Assembly: GCA_003439945.1 (NCBI GenBank)
Contig: QVRM01002137.1
Coordinates: 186,001 to 250,000 of the forward strand
Source: Dermanyssus gallinae
Lineage: Eukaryota > Arthropoda > Arachnida > Mesostigmata > Dermanyssidae
Direction of reading: 5' to 3'
Length of the DNA stretch: 64,000 nt
Every line of letters begins with the position of its first letter. Positions within the stretch are counted from its first letter, which is position 1. Shown one piece after another: positions 1-11,435 of the stretch. The position numbers were made by a program, and so were the translations under genes. Below the pieces are notes generated by a model that made no database searches, had not been told where the DNA came from, and saw only the letters and a program-made list of their open reading frames with translations.

Positions 1-827
1 GTTTGAGAATATGAACTGGCATTCCTCGTTATGCGTCGCGCGTATTCCTTCGTTTTTGATGATTCTCATCCCACGTGATCTACTACTTCACGTGGGCACT
101 GATATTTGCCCACCTAGTCATCTTTAGGCCAAGTCAAGTGACTGCCTTTGGCTACCGTACGAGGTCGGCGAAGTGGACGGCTAGGCCCTCCCCTTCCTGC
201 TTACGCCATTGAGCTAAAGAGAACCGAAAAATAAACAGACGCAATCATGATATTTTCTACGTTCCAGTTTTCTTTGTACAAAATCCTCGGATCCACCACC
301 AATGGTGGTCAATCTACAGTGGATGGAGAACGATTGAATTAGCTATGAAATTCAAAGGTGCAAGCTCAGCACTATTGGGCTGGCGAGGCCGCTGGCCGCC
401 AAACGGCTTGAGGTCATCGAAGGTCGCGGGCAAAGACCACCGCGCGCAGCTGCCGGAGGGGTCATGGCTGCAACGTAACAGTAGAAGGTCGGCGTGCGAC
501 GATGTGTACAATTGAGCTGAGTTCTCTTCGTTTTCTAGCTTCAGCTATTGCATTGTCCAGGCTGGTAGGATAAGCCTAATCTTACATCAGTCACAGTCTA
601 AGGACACCTTGACGAAACGTAACGGCCGAACAGCCGGCTGGCTGGCAGAAGATTGCGGTACGCGCCGAAAAACACCGAAACCGCTGACTGCCCTTTTCTC
701 GTCTCCCCACGTCTGTACGGCTCATTTCCTTCTAGTTCCTTTTGTCCCGCGTCTCAAGCGGAACGGCCTCGAATTTCGTCGCGACTGTCCCTCATCGGCC
801 AGTACACTCTCATAATTACCCTCATCG
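1..827. other. No gene recognised (left edge)
   Basis: I see no supported gene. Short open frames at 314-511 and 609-815 lack homology I can recognise. If the beta-tubulin gene at 3.0 kb continues leftward on the minus strand, this stretch is probably its first intron, because no second tubulin exon is visible here. Confidence 0.5.
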
Positions 828-991
828 TTGTGGTTGTTGTTGCTGTCGTTGTTATTGTTGTTGTTGATGATAATGATGTTGCTGCTGTGGTTGTTGCTGT
901 AGTTACGTTGACGGTTGCTCTATTGGTAGTGAGGGCTGTATTTGCTGCTGTTGTTGTTGTTGTTGTTGTTGCTGCTGCTGCTGTTGTTGTT

Positions 992-1030
<39 letters not shown>

Positions 1031-1046
1031 GCTGCTGTTGTTGTTT
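828..1046. repeat. (GTT/GCT)n trinucleotide tract
   Basis: A compound GTT repeat with GCT, GAT and GTC interruptions, purest from about 944 to 1046. It yields artefactual poly-Leu and poly-Val frames on the plus strand. Confidence 0.95.
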
Positions 1047-2015
1047 TATGCTTATAGTTATTATTTTGTTTTAACTGTTGTTTTTGTTATCAACGTTGCG
1101 ATCGTTTTCACTGCTACTGGCGTCGCTGTGTTGCTTGTGTCCGATGGGCCGGCCTTGTCCTATTCTTGCTGTGACATGTCTCGTGGTGCTCGGACCACCA
1201 GAGGTTCGGCGTCGTTGTCTAGCAACGAACCGCGTTCGTCTTTTTCTGTTCTTATATCTTGTGTTTGTCTCTTCTCTGTCACTATTTGGTGGGCTGCACT
1301 TAGGCACTCAATATTTTTATTTATTAGAGTAGTAATAGTAGTAGTAGTAGTAGTAGCAACAGTTGTATTCGCAGCAGCAACAATATACTAATATGAGAAT
1401 CTGAAGAATATAATCACATTCAAGATGGGAATCCTTCTAATTAATGAGATGCGAAAGAAGACAAACGCAGATTGTCGCAACTGTCGTAGTTGTTGCTGTT
1501 GTTGTTGTTGTCGTCGGCGACGTTTGGGCATTTGTGTAAAGGCGACTCGGTTAGTTTATCTGTCTGTGTGTCGGTCTGTCCAACCGTCGGCCCGCCGTGA
1601 CAGGTCGTGAGTCACGAAGCTCACCTGGTTTGCTTTGCTTCGCGCACCGCATGCGCGTTCGAAGCCCTATTGCGGCCGCCGCAAGCTCGCGCAACTCAGG
1701 GCCCGAACGAGCCAAAACCCGCCACAATTTGAATTCGAAATGCGCTTGACAAAACGGATTTTATAACAAGCTAAGTAATTTGAAAAAAAGAAAACTTTAT
1801 ATATATACATATATACTAAATCCTTGCAAGTTTTACAGGCCATGATGTGCCAAATAGTGCAACACTCCATTTTGAGAGCTCTCGATGTACGTAATACCAT
1901 CAAATGTGTACGCGTTTGCATCGACCGGTGCGAATATTTGCAAATTTCAGCAGTGGTACAAGAAAACAACCTGTACATTGTTCAACATTCAATCCGATTT
2001 CTATGCAGGAGCATG

Positions 2016-2096
<81 letters not shown>
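2016..2096. repeat. (TA)n microsatellite
   Basis: An almost uninterrupted TA dinucleotide run. It produces Tyr-Ile alternating frames that are not genes. Confidence 0.97.
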
Positions 2097-2099
<3 letters not shown>

Positions 2100-2916
2100 A
2101 ATATGAATTCAGAGCGAGTACTATGCAGCAGTACTTTAATATTAGGAGCAATAACAGCTGAGGCTACTATGTATGAGTGCTTGCGCAGGGTCAAAACAGA
2201 AAATATCTAGTCTAGTACTTTCTATGATGAGGTATCATGCGCTGTGTACGAGTCAGCCACCCGACTAAATTAGTCGAGAGTTAGAACAAAGCCGAAAGGA
2301 AGGAAGGAAGGCTAGCATACAAGGCTCAATACAACTCGAAATAATGTTAGATAAAAGTTAATCTAGTGAAAAAATAAAAAAAAGCCACGTTCACGCAATC
2401 GGTGTCCAAGTATTGTTTTTGATATGAATCGCCTATATAGAGTGTTGACAGAGCTTTCAACTACAGCCTCTAACGCTCTTCCTAGTAACTCCCCTAACTT
2501 CTGCCGCACTACCGAACAGCAAGAAAGACTAATCGATTGAACCTAATTAAGATACCTGAGAGTTGACGGGGCTTCAATGGGTTCAATTATATCTGACCGG
2601 GAGCGGGCCTCGTTGATGGCCTCGATCACTAACTAGGACCACTCAGTGAATAGCCGGTCAGGTGGCTCTGGTCGACATAACGTCATGAGCACACACTCGA
2701 TTGCTGTCGGCCACAGTAGCCATAAACCGCAATGTTAAGTAAGGCCATAACCATAGCGAGAATTTCGTTTTGTAGATAAATGAGAAGGGAAAAAACACCC
2801 ACAAGGAAGTCGTCACAAGAAATCCGGTCTGGGTTGATCATTCCGAAGCGTGAATTGCCGAACGCGAGCCGTTTACGAGGACGAGAGAAGAGCAGTGTAC
2901 ACAGACGAATTGATAT

Positions 2917-2920
<4 letters not shown>

Positions 2921-2955
<35 letters not shown>
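2921..2955. repeat. (TA)n microsatellite
   Basis: A TA run lying about 80 bp beyond the splice donor of the beta-tubulin exon, so inside its presumed first intron. Confidence 0.95.
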
Positions 2956-2957
<2 letters not shown>

Positions 2958-3028
2958 CATACATAAATATATAAAATATATACAAGTTTTCTTACTTCGT
3001 CTCTTTTTCTAGGTTTCGTGTTTCTTGC

Positions 3029-3034
3029 GCTCAC
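3029..3034 (-). promoter_or_regulatory. 5' splice site of beta-tubulin intron 1
   Basis: On the minus strand the exon end AAG is followed by GTGAGC, a near-consensus donor in phase 0, exactly at the conserved intron position after codon 19. Confidence 0.9.
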
Positions 3035-3091
3035 CTTGGCACCGATCTGGTTACCGCACTGGCCAGCTTGGATGTGGACGATTTCACGCAT
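3035..3091 (-). CDS. Beta-tubulin, first coding exon
   Basis: Beta-tubulin pairs with alpha-tubulin to form the microtubule building block, and its amino terminus is part of the GTP-binding domain. Read on the minus strand from an ATG at 3091, the exon encodes exactly 19 residues, MREIVHIQAGQCGNQIGAK. These include the MREI start tetrapeptide known for autoregulated beta-tubulin mRNA decay and the GQCGNQIG nucleotide-binding loop. The reading stops matching tubulin at the codon for Lys19, where AAG is followed by GTGAGC, a strong splice donor. A phase-0 intron after codon 19 is a conserved position in animal beta-tubulins. The next exon (starting FWEVISDEHG in the family) is not visible on the minus strand between 3034 and 1, so the intron exceeds 3 kb or leaves the window. 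The upstream frame contains repeat-encoded residues, so the ATG at 3091 is the proper start. Confidence 0.93.
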
Positions 3092-3638
3092 CTTGTCGCT
3101 GTTGTTATTGTTGCTGCTACTGCTTCTTCTGTTCGTAAGTGGTCGCGACAAAGGGGCCTGTTCTTCACGAAGTTTTTGCCAAAACCTCGTCGAGCCGTGA
3201 AGGTTGGTCTGTTGCTAGTCCGTAGTGGTCACCGACAGGCCGACGGACAGACGGATGGTGGGTGAGGTTGTAGGCTTTCGTCGTAAAGAAGGGGGGGGGG
3301 GTGTGCTCCGATGGCGGCGGCGGCGGAGGTCACGTGTGTCTCTCGAACACGAGCGAGTTTCAGCTCTACTCTAACTTGTAGTTACGCAGGTCACAACTGA
3401 TACACACACATACACACACCCACACAGAGAGCCGTTGATGATCTCCGTCGACTTATTTCGAGTGCACCACAATGCACACTGCATACGTACAAACGAACAA
3501 ACAAACAAACAGACCGATGATCGACCGAACGGGCAAACAAGGCAACGAAAAGAATCAGGACGTACGAAACAATGTGATTAAGTCAAGGAGCAATGCTGTC
3601 AGCAACAATGCTGTCAGAGGCTGTGTCTGTCGTTGACG
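3092..3638 (-). promoter_or_regulatory. Likely 5' UTR and promoter-proximal region of beta-tubulin
   Basis: The sequence directly 5' of the tubulin ATG on the minus strand is a CAG/AAC-rich leader. It is followed by a GC-rich patch with an 11-base G run on the plus strand at 3291-3301 and several GGC triplets. No TATA box or initiator stands out, so the transcription start is not placed. The role is inferred only from position next to the exon. Confidence 0.4.
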
Positions 3639-3730
3639 ACAATAACAATAACAGTAACAACACAACAACAACAACAATAACAATAACAACTCAACAACAA
3701 CACAACAACAACAACAACAATAGCAATCAA
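3639..3730. repeat. (AAC)n trinucleotide tract
   Basis: A compound AAC/AAT repeat on the plus strand, upstream of the tubulin exon. It is the reverse complement of the GTT class seen at 0.8 and 5.1 kb. Confidence 0.95.
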
Positions 3731-4159
3731 TGCAGGTGAGCCTGTGGTATTAAAGTGATACTGCACGCAACGAACAGAGCAGGCAAGCGAGAAGAACAGC
3801 AACGAGGAAACAGGACCAGGGACACCAAGAACAATACCAGGAACAGGGTAGCACGACAAAAACCGAGACCGAGAACACCAACGAGAACAACAGAGCTTGA
3901 ACGGAACACAAAGAGCAAAAACAAAAAACGAACGAACAGACGAACAAACAAGGCGGTTGATGGCGACGCTGATGACGCTGACGACGCTGACGAGACAGAA
4001 GGCCGACGGCGACGACGACGAGACAGAAGGCCGACGACGAAGTCGACGACAGTTTCGACGACTGCGACCGTAACCAACGTTCGTCGAAGCACGATTGAAG
4101 TGTGGCGACGTCTGGCCGGTAGACTTCGTCGTTGGTCGCTAGCTGTTGCTACAAAGTTG

Positions 4160-4600
4160 TAGTTGCTGCTGCTGCTGTTGTTGCTGCTGTCGCTGCCGCC
4201 GCGTGCGCGCTACGTACGAGCTGAAGCTTCTACTGCTGTGTTGCTTCTCTGCTCTGCCCTGCCCTGGCCTGGCACACGACTGTGTGCGCGTGCAACAACA
4301 ACAACGACGACGACGGCGACGACGACGACGACTCGCAATCCTCACTTACGGGAACTACTGCTGCCTTCACCGCCACCCTCAACATTGACATCATCATAAT
4401 CACTATCATCATTATCATTACCATCATCGTCGTCGTCATCATCATCATCATCATCAACAACAACAGCAATTCGGTTTGTTTGTTGGTTGGCAGGCCGGCC
4501 GCTACTACCAACCTCGGGCAACAACAACAACAACAACATCAACAACAGCATCAACAACAACAACAATAGCAGCAGCAGGAGCAGCAACAACTACAGGGAC
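4160..4600. repeat. Compound trinucleotide cluster (TGC, GAC, ATC, AAC)
   Basis: Four separate trinucleotide tracts lie in series: TGC at about 4161-4200, AAC/GAC at 4290-4335, ATC at 4390-4460 and AAC/ATC/AGC at 4520-4590. Poly-Ser, poly-Leu and poly-Asp frames here are translations of these repeats. Confidence 0.9.
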
Positions 4601-4814
4601 TACGATGGCCCGCAGTTTGCAGATACAGTAGGCGGGGGCTGGGAATCTGGTGTCCGTGCACACATACATACATACACTCCTCATCATCATCATCATCACT
4701 GTAGCTAGCAAGCAAGCAAGCAACCGGCGACTTCTTAATATGGAGTTGGCTGGATAAGCGCCGAAGCCAGTGAGCGAGCGAGCGGGTCACAGATAGAGTG
4801 AGGGTGCGCGCGAG

Positions 4815-4862
4815 AGAGAGAGATATATATATATATATAGAGAGAGAGAGAAATAGAGAGAG
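4815..4862. repeat. (GA)n-(TA)n-(GA)n tract
   Basis: GA dinucleotides flank a short TA core. Confidence 0.9.
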
Positions 4863-5087
4863 CAAAAAAGGTGGATAAGCAAAACCCGTCGCCCAACACT
4901 ACGCGTAGTGAATGGTGGTGGTCCTGTCGTTCCGTAGACGGTGGAGCCTGGCCACCCGCTAGTCAACGAGCGAGTGTCTGAGTAAGGGAGTGAGGCTGTT
5001 GACTGGCTGGTTGGTTGGTTGGCTGGTTCAATGAATGACTCAGCCCTGCGAGGGTTCGGCTACGGTGGCCCTAACACAACACTGCTG

Positions 5088-5101
5088 TCAGTTGTTGTTG
5101 T

Positions 5102-5133
<32 letters not shown>

Positions 5134-5137
5134 CTGC

Positions 5138-5235
<98 letters not shown>

Positions 5236-5252
5236 TTGCTATTTGTTGTGCT
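5088..5252. repeat. (GTT/GCT)n trinucleotide tract
   Basis: A long GTT run with GCT blocks at both ends. It gives an 89-residue mostly poly-Leu frame that should not be annotated as a protein. Confidence 0.97.
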
Positions 5253-5304
5253 AAATTGCCGTATATGTTACTGTTGTTGTTTGTTGTGCTATATTACTGT
5301 ATAA

Positions 5305-5335
<31 letters not shown>

Positions 5336-5475
5336 CTGCTGCTGTTGTTGTTTGTTGTGCTATATTGCTGTATAGATTGTTGTTGTTGATGTTGTTTGTT
5401 GCGCTATATTGTTGTATAGATTATTGTTGTTGTTGTTTGTTGTGCTATATTGCTGTATAGGTTATTGCTGCTGTT
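5240..5475. repeat. Minisatellite grown from GTT repeat, about 5 copies
   Basis: A 25-bp core resembling TTTGTTGTGCTATATTGCTG plus TATAG recurs five times (near 5241, 5281, 5350, 5394 and 5437). The copies are separated by variable GTT stretches, so a microsatellite appears to have expanded into a longer tandem unit. Confidence 0.85.
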
Positions 5476-5479
5476 GTCA

Positions 5480-8400
5480 ATACTCTTGTTGAAATATTGT
5501 TGTTGATGTTTAGCTGTTTAGGTTGTTGTTGCTAGGCTTGTTTTACAAATTTCTCAATGCTTGCATATTTATTTAAATGTTATAATAAACATACAAAAAT
5601 AACTAAAAATAACAACAAAGTGTTTGAGACATTATTACGCTGTTTAGTTATGTTGGCGTCAATTGTTACTGTTATTGCTGTTGCTGATTTTTTTGGGTAG
5701 TTTGCTTCGCTAGATTTGTTTGCAGGGCAAATAGAAACAGTTGCCAAGGACAAACGGGGTGCAACGTTTCTGGTAATCGCTTACGCTATCTAACTAATGG
5801 TCATTGTAGCAAAAGAGGTAATTACGAATCGATAATTAAGTCGAGTTATACTTGTCCAGGAAGGAAAATACCAGCGACCCAGGTCTGGCATGATGCAAGC
5901 CGTGTGTACGACACAGAGTTTGGGTAGAGATTTGCTGTTGTTTGTGCGAATATAAGCTAAGAGAATATAGTCATGTATTATGCAATTTCTAAATAGTACA
6001 CAACGTGCTATATTGCAAGCATTTAACTAAATTTAACTGAATGTTCTCAAATAATACGAAGAGTTTTTTCTTGTTTATCAGCACTGCTTGCTTGCTCAGT
6101 AGTTTGCTTTATTGAAAAAAATATGTTTTTGACAAATCACATATTTCGTCACTGTAATGTGCGTGGCGGAATGGAAGACCACGTATAAGCCCTTTTAGTA
6201 ACCTCAGCATTGCGAGTTGTGCCGCTCCGTATGCAGTTCGACCAGAGAGCAAAATACTCGGAAATACGATTTTCTTTTACAATCTTTTTAAAACAACGAG
6301 TGAATATCAGCGTCTCAACTTTACTATGAAAACGTTCCCTGACGTGTGCACAACCCGTCTATTTTGGTACCACTATCGTTTTGAACGGTCTTATAAATAG
6401 TTCACGATTCTGTAATATAAACGTCTTAAGAAAAAGACATCACAGTCGAATCGCTGCTGCTGCTGTGTCTTGACAATATGTCGATGGAACTTAGGTTAAC
6501 GATAGAACGTTACTCTAAGGTCTTTGTACGCGGTCACTTTATCTAGAATGGCTCCGTGATAGAGACAGTGTCTAGCATGACCATAAATAGTCTCTAAGGT
6601 TCCGTATCTCGAAGTAGGGATCTCCATTCGGTTAGCTCTAAACCAGCTGGATTTAAAATTTATGTATTCGTGTAGCTCTGTTCAATCGTGATAACTGTAT
6701 TCTTTGGTAAGCCTTTTTCGTGGCACCTCCGTCGTCTTTGCACTTTGTCTGTCTCTGTTGCAGGTTAAGAAGTGGTAGATGTTGAGGTCTCATACGATTT
6801 AGTCTGACGCCGTTATTGCCTCAACATGTCAGCCTCTACGTGAATTTCACCGTAACGCGGTTCTGAAGTTAACAAACAGCAGTCGATCTGCGCATATTCA
6901 GTCGAGTGAAATAAGTAATGATAATAATGATATAACTTCTAGAAAATTCGTACCTGTTGCTTATCAATTTGGCAAGACTTTTCGATGGATGACTCTAAAG
7001 CTCTAAGAAACGTCAACGCTAACGGAGGACGCTAATGTATGGGAGATCTTGCCATCTTCACACAAGGTTTAGACCCCGTCAAAATACGGTAGTTCCATTC
7101 TGAGCTTTAATCGTTGAAAAACGAATTAAATTGCTCTAATTCAATGATAGTAACCACTGACACGAACTGAGGCGGACACAAAATCTACTTAAAGCGGATC
7201 GCGTATTCACGTACAGCAGGACAATATCAAGAGAAGCTGAAATCGATTATGTTTAACGCACATTTTCCATTGCTCCGTTAAGAAATCAGTGCTTAGAGCC
7301 TTAGAGGATGTTTTAAAGGAACAGCACGCAAATATTTACCAGCAGGCCAATCATTCTGTCGTTTAGGTGCCAAATAATAATAATAATAATAATGATTGAC
7401 AGATTATACAATTTTTTTGTTTGGGGCTATGCGAGTTAAGTCAATAAGAAGGTCAACACGTTCGGTCAATGCGATTGCAGTTCCTGAGAAGGTGTACATT
7501 TTAAAGATCATACGACCTACGCCATGTTAAACCTAGTCAGTTGACTGTGCTGCATAAAATGTATCATAATAGTAGGAGTTGCTTATCTACGAACGGTTAC
7601 GTCCGTTGCTTTATAATCTAAACTAGTTTTTCCATGATTTTTTTAAAGCTCTGACAACGACACTTTAGACGCTCGTAATGGGCTAAGTTGCCTGTGGCAC
7701 GATGTCGTCTAAATGAAATTTGATTGCAGTAGCAGCCGAATGGCTTCGATGAAACGATTATAACCCGCTCATTTGCAACCGAGCAGCGTTCAGAATGGGA
7801 AATCAATAAATAGGCCGTAACCTGCAACCAAAACCCCTGTACGTCCCTTGCCTATCGTTGTGAGCCGATAGCGGATTCCTCACCGTTAACTGCACCTTGA
7901 AAGCTTTGGAACAAGAATTTGCTTCTGAAAATCATTGAATACGTATGACCGAACTTCGTCACTATTTAGCAGATTTACAAAAGCGACTGGAAAGCTTCCG
8001 GAAATACTTCGTCACAGAGCACACAGAGCGACACAGAAGGGGTTGGCGTGAGGTAACCGGCGACCGTGGGGTGCGAGGGCAACAACCTTCCCCCCTGTCA
8101 GTCTTGCTTGGTTTTGATATGGCATAGTCGATTGACAGCACCGACGGCTGCTTGGAGCCGAGTGTATTGAGAACCACCAGACTCAACGGAACATACAACA
8201 AGCAAGCACATGAAGCAGTCGTTCCGCATTCCGTATCTATGTATGTACATGCTCTGCCCCGCACACTAAAGCCAATAACGTAGATGAAGGCTAGTTACCA
8301 CTGTTTGTTTTAGTCGCTTAGTGCTGCTTCGGATCGCATCACCGCTATCGGTACGACTAGCCACACAATATTTCTGTCAATTATCAATCACATAGGAAGT

Positions 8401-8540
8401 GGCGATGCATTGGACGAGGTTTCGAAAGCCTTCGGTGGCCAATAAATACCACGGCAAGGCGTGAACGGCCATACCAAGTGCTTGTTACCGTTGTGCGACT
8501 GACTGAACGTTATCCGGTTCGATCGGATGAACTTTGATAT
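5480..8540. other. 3-kb stretch with no recognisable gene
   Basis: AT-rich unique sequence. Open frames are short (the longest are about 60-100 residues near 7.6-8.3 kb) and show no motif I recognise. A short (AAT)n run lies near 7373-7393. Confidence 0.5.
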
Positions 8541-8548
8541 CGGATTAA

Positions 8549-8586
8549 CTTATATATATATATATATATATATATATCATATCAGG

Positions 8587-8628
<42 letters not shown>
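8549..8628. repeat. Two adjacent (TA)n microsatellites
   Basis: Two TA runs are separated by about a dozen bases (CATATCAGGT). Confidence 0.95.
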
Positions 8629-8766
8629 GGACGTGCTGTGTGCGTGGGCGCTGCGTGCGCGCGATATAATGGCATGCGTACTGCAGCCTTAAGCGTTCCA
8701 CACATGGGTCATTGTACTAATTGCTAATGAGTCTGGCTAATCGTATGCTATGTATAATTTGCTCAA

Positions 8767-9177
8767 GTGCCACACAGCAACAGCCGCAATAGCGCAGCAG
8801 TTACTGTGCTAGCCGCCAAACCGGCCGGCATTATTCCCAGCGTTTATCACAAGCAGTATAAATCGGATGATGATTTCAAACGTTACGCCCGATTTTCATC
8901 CGTCCACTGCTCCACTCACTCCGTCGTTGCGTACCGCTTATTGTGGACAGCGAGTGCTCCGCAGACTGAGTCGCAGTTAAAACTCGCCCCTCCCCCCTCC
9001 TTCATGTCTGCGCTTAACCATTATCGCGCTCGCTCAGAGTTCATCAACAGAACACCAGTTTGCGTGGTCGCAGATGGCCAAGTGAGCATAGCCCAACCGA
9101 ACACATCGCAGCAGCCTATTTTCGGTGGTGAACACTGGTTTCTAACATATATTACTGGCTCTTCTGTATTTTATTGA
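8767..9177 (+). other. Unassigned 136-codon open frame
   Basis: This frame is free of simple repeats and is one of the longest non-repetitive frames outside mobile elements. I recognise no domain, signal peptide or catalytic motif in it, and no splice or polyadenylation context supports it. It may be chance. Confidence 0.15.
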
Positions 9178-9819
9178 GAATCGTAGTTTTCAACGAGTGT
9201 ACATTCTGACAAAGTTAGACACGCAAGCGAAGCCAAGGAATCGTCATCAGCCACAACATAGACACGATAAGGCACCTGCACTACCTCCGACCTGTCGCGT
9301 CACATTCATAACATCGGCACCATCAGTATCATCCGACCTACGTACCTGATCTACGGCGACTTCATCGCCAGGTAGAACATTCTATATGTAAAATGTTTGA
9401 GAAGATTCGATTCCATCGTTTTAACATTATTGCAATACGAACTGTACGGCGTCCCTTGAGTGAATAAATAGACCGAGGAAACATGGCCTATCGGTTTATT
9501 CTTTGATTGGCTACGCTAGATGCTAGACGTACGTCGTGTGTTGTCGTTCATCGTTCCTGAGTCCCTCGTGTTGTAGTACCGGCTGAGTCTACATTCCTCA
9601 GTTAACTTGCCGTAACAAACTTCGTTACAATATAAACGGTGAACAGCGGAGCGCTGGTGCTTTGATAAAAAAATATATTTTTAACGCATTTTGTATTGTT
9701 TTATTATATTACGGTGGAGCTGAGAGTTTAGAATACTTTGTAGAATAGAATGATCAATGTCCTCCGGCTACATGCAGGCAGTAGCCTATTTTGGGCATCG
9801 TTTTCTAACGACATTTTGC

Positions 9820-10310
9820 TATGATTCGTGGCCTTCTTCGACAACCACTTTGCGAATACGGTTTCTCAGCTCAGGGCTTGATTTGGAAACATCTGCTCTG
9901 TGAATGCGGTCGTTTACAAAGCCCTATCAAATAAGGTCTAAGGGGTTCAAACCCGGGGATCTTGCCGGCCAATCAATGTCTCCATTTGAGGAGATAACAT
10001 GGGCCGGGAATTTTATGCGGAGCAGCTCGATCGTTACGCCCGCTGTGTGACTTGTGGACCCGCCTTGTTAAAACCACGATGTTATCCACACCAATCAGTC
10101 TGAATTCCACCACAAAAAGTTCTCCATCATGCCCCAGTATTCCTCGCTGTTTGTGGTTACAGTCTCCCCACGGTCGTCTTCGAAGAAGTAAAAGCCGATA
10201 ACAACGTCGCTTCAAAATGTGCACCAAACACTGACTATATATGAGTAATGTGCTTGTTCGGGGATCATTCTTGGATTTTTGGAGCCCGTCGTCGTTATTT
10301 CATTATGCGG
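9820..10310 (-). pseudogene. Decayed Tc1/mariner-superfamily transposase
   Basis: Read on the minus strand, pieces of a DDE transposase appear in three frames. A stretch like SVWCTF...VIGFYFFEDDRGETVT (about 10240-10130) is followed by QGGSTSHTAGVTIELL (about 10075-10025), then SSNGDIDWPARSPGLNPLD (about 9990-9935). In this family the middle block normally reads WFQQDGAxxHTA, with a catalytic Asp. Here that Asp is Gly, SPDL has become SPGL, and there are stops and at least one frameshift. The final PLD aspartate remains. The copy is therefore dead. It is distinct in sequence from the three DD34D mariners in this window and closer in style to the element at 23-25 kb. Its terminal repeats were not located. 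Confidence 0.75.
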
Positions 10311-10609
10311 AAATCGTCAGGTGTATTTTGCCGTATAATACGTTGAATATAATTGAACTTAACCAAACTACCCTGATGCCCAAAAGAAGATTCAAAGAGA
10401 AAACATTTTATACCAAATGTGTGCGCAATTTTTTTTTAGTAGAGACTTTACAGATCTAATCACAAGTAGTGACCATACAATTACTGGCACATGCCAATAA
10501 GGCATCGCCAACAACCTCATTAACAGTGAACTGGCTCTACTCTCAAAGAAGTTTTATGTGTGAAAAGTGTAAAATACGATGCTCCGCTAGGGTCCATCAC
10601 AGGCATATA

Positions 10610-11418
10610 CAGGTAGTTCAATAAGTTCTTAGAATGGCACGATTTTTGGCACGCTTTCACCGCTAATAGGAACTGCAACTTTTCGACTGCTAGCACTCAA
10701 TATATTATGGTGATTGGCCGTTGCGATTTCGTTTGATAGCTTTTCCCGTGCAACGTATCGGCGTGATTTTTAAAAATGGAGAAAAAAGAGTTTCGAGTGG
10801 TTATCAAGCATTTTTATTTCAAAGGTTGGAATGCGACCCAAGTAAAAATTGAGTTAGACGAGACGTACAGTGACTCTGCGCCATGTTTTGCCATTGTTTT
10901 CAACTGGATTAATGTGTTAAAAAGAGGTCGCAGGAGCGCCGAGGATGAACTACGTCCAGGAGGCCAAAAAACGGCAACTGATGAGGAAAACGTAGAGAAA
11001 GTGCGAAAAATTCTTGGCACAGATAAGCGAATGAACATAAGGAAATAGCGGAGGCATTAGGGATTAGTTTAGGCAGTGCGCATTTTATCCTACACGAAAA
11101 CTTGAAGATGAAAGAGCTTAGAGCAAAATGGCTGCCGCATTTGCTCAACCAAGGCCAAAAAAACGCGCCTGTTTTGGCTTTACAGCGAAATTTGGCCAAG
11201 ATGTAGAACAATCTGTCGGATTTTTGGTGCAGATTCATGACCGTCGATGAAAGCCGGGTTCTAACGACGCGGAATTCTACTCAAGAGGTATGAAAGCTCT
11301 GAAATCTCGGTGGGAAAAGTGTATTGAGCTTCTCGGGGAGTATATGGAATAAGAAAAATTTTAAAACATGATTTGGAAAATTCTCGGTTTTAATTCTAAG
11401 AACTTATTGAACTACCTG
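10610..11418 (+). mobile_element. Internally deleted mariner (809 bp) with intact TIRs
   Basis: The element is bounded by a perfect 26-bp terminal inverted repeat (starts CAGGTAGTTCAATAAGTTCT) and flanked on both sides by TA, the mariner target duplication. It keeps the 5' part of the transposase and the last residues. Everything between the first catalytic motif (TVDES) and the sequence before the C-terminal KSW-type block is missing, including the second and third catalytic aspartates. The same TIRs bound the 1288-bp element at 37.1 kb, so the two belong to one family and this is a nonautonomous deletion derivative. Confidence 0.93.
10776..11340 (+). pseudogene. Mariner transposase, frameshifted and internally deleted
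   Basis: An ATG at 10776 opens the amino-terminal helix-turn-helix region of a mariner transposase (residues FRVVIKHFYFKGWNATQVKI, then a GGQKTATDEE linker). One base is missing near 11040 relative to the 37-kb copy, which creates a stop at residue 91. The following frame resumes with an ALGISLGSVHFIL recognition helix and a WLPHLL-like motif. After TVDES the sequence jumps directly to the carboxy-terminal part. No functional protein is possible. Confidence 0.9.
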
Positions 11419-11435
11419 TATATACATAACTTTTT

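Noticed and set aside
200..235. A-box-like sequence on the minus strand (TTTAGCTCAATGGC)
   Set aside because: No B box lies at the right distance and there is no second copy in the window.
942..1391. Poly-Leu and poly-Val open frames (also at 5035-5304, 15635-15832, 16839-17051)
   Set aside because: They are direct translations of GTT/GCT trinucleotide repeats and exist in several frames at once. Nothing outside the repeat looks coding.
1885..2194. Tyr-Ile alternating open frames over TA runs (also 21638-21972, 39383-39820, 45584-45848)
   Set aside because: A TA dinucleotide run gives Tyr-Ile in every frame on both strands, so it carries no gene evidence.
1..3028. Second exon of beta-tubulin
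   Set aside because: I looked on the minus strand for the FWEVISDEHG-type continuation and its acceptor and did not find it.
3755..4162. 135-codon basic open frame with Arg/Thr/Asn repeats
   Set aside because: Its composition is dictated by ACG/AAC/GAC trinucleotide repeats, and it is antisense to an equally long frame.
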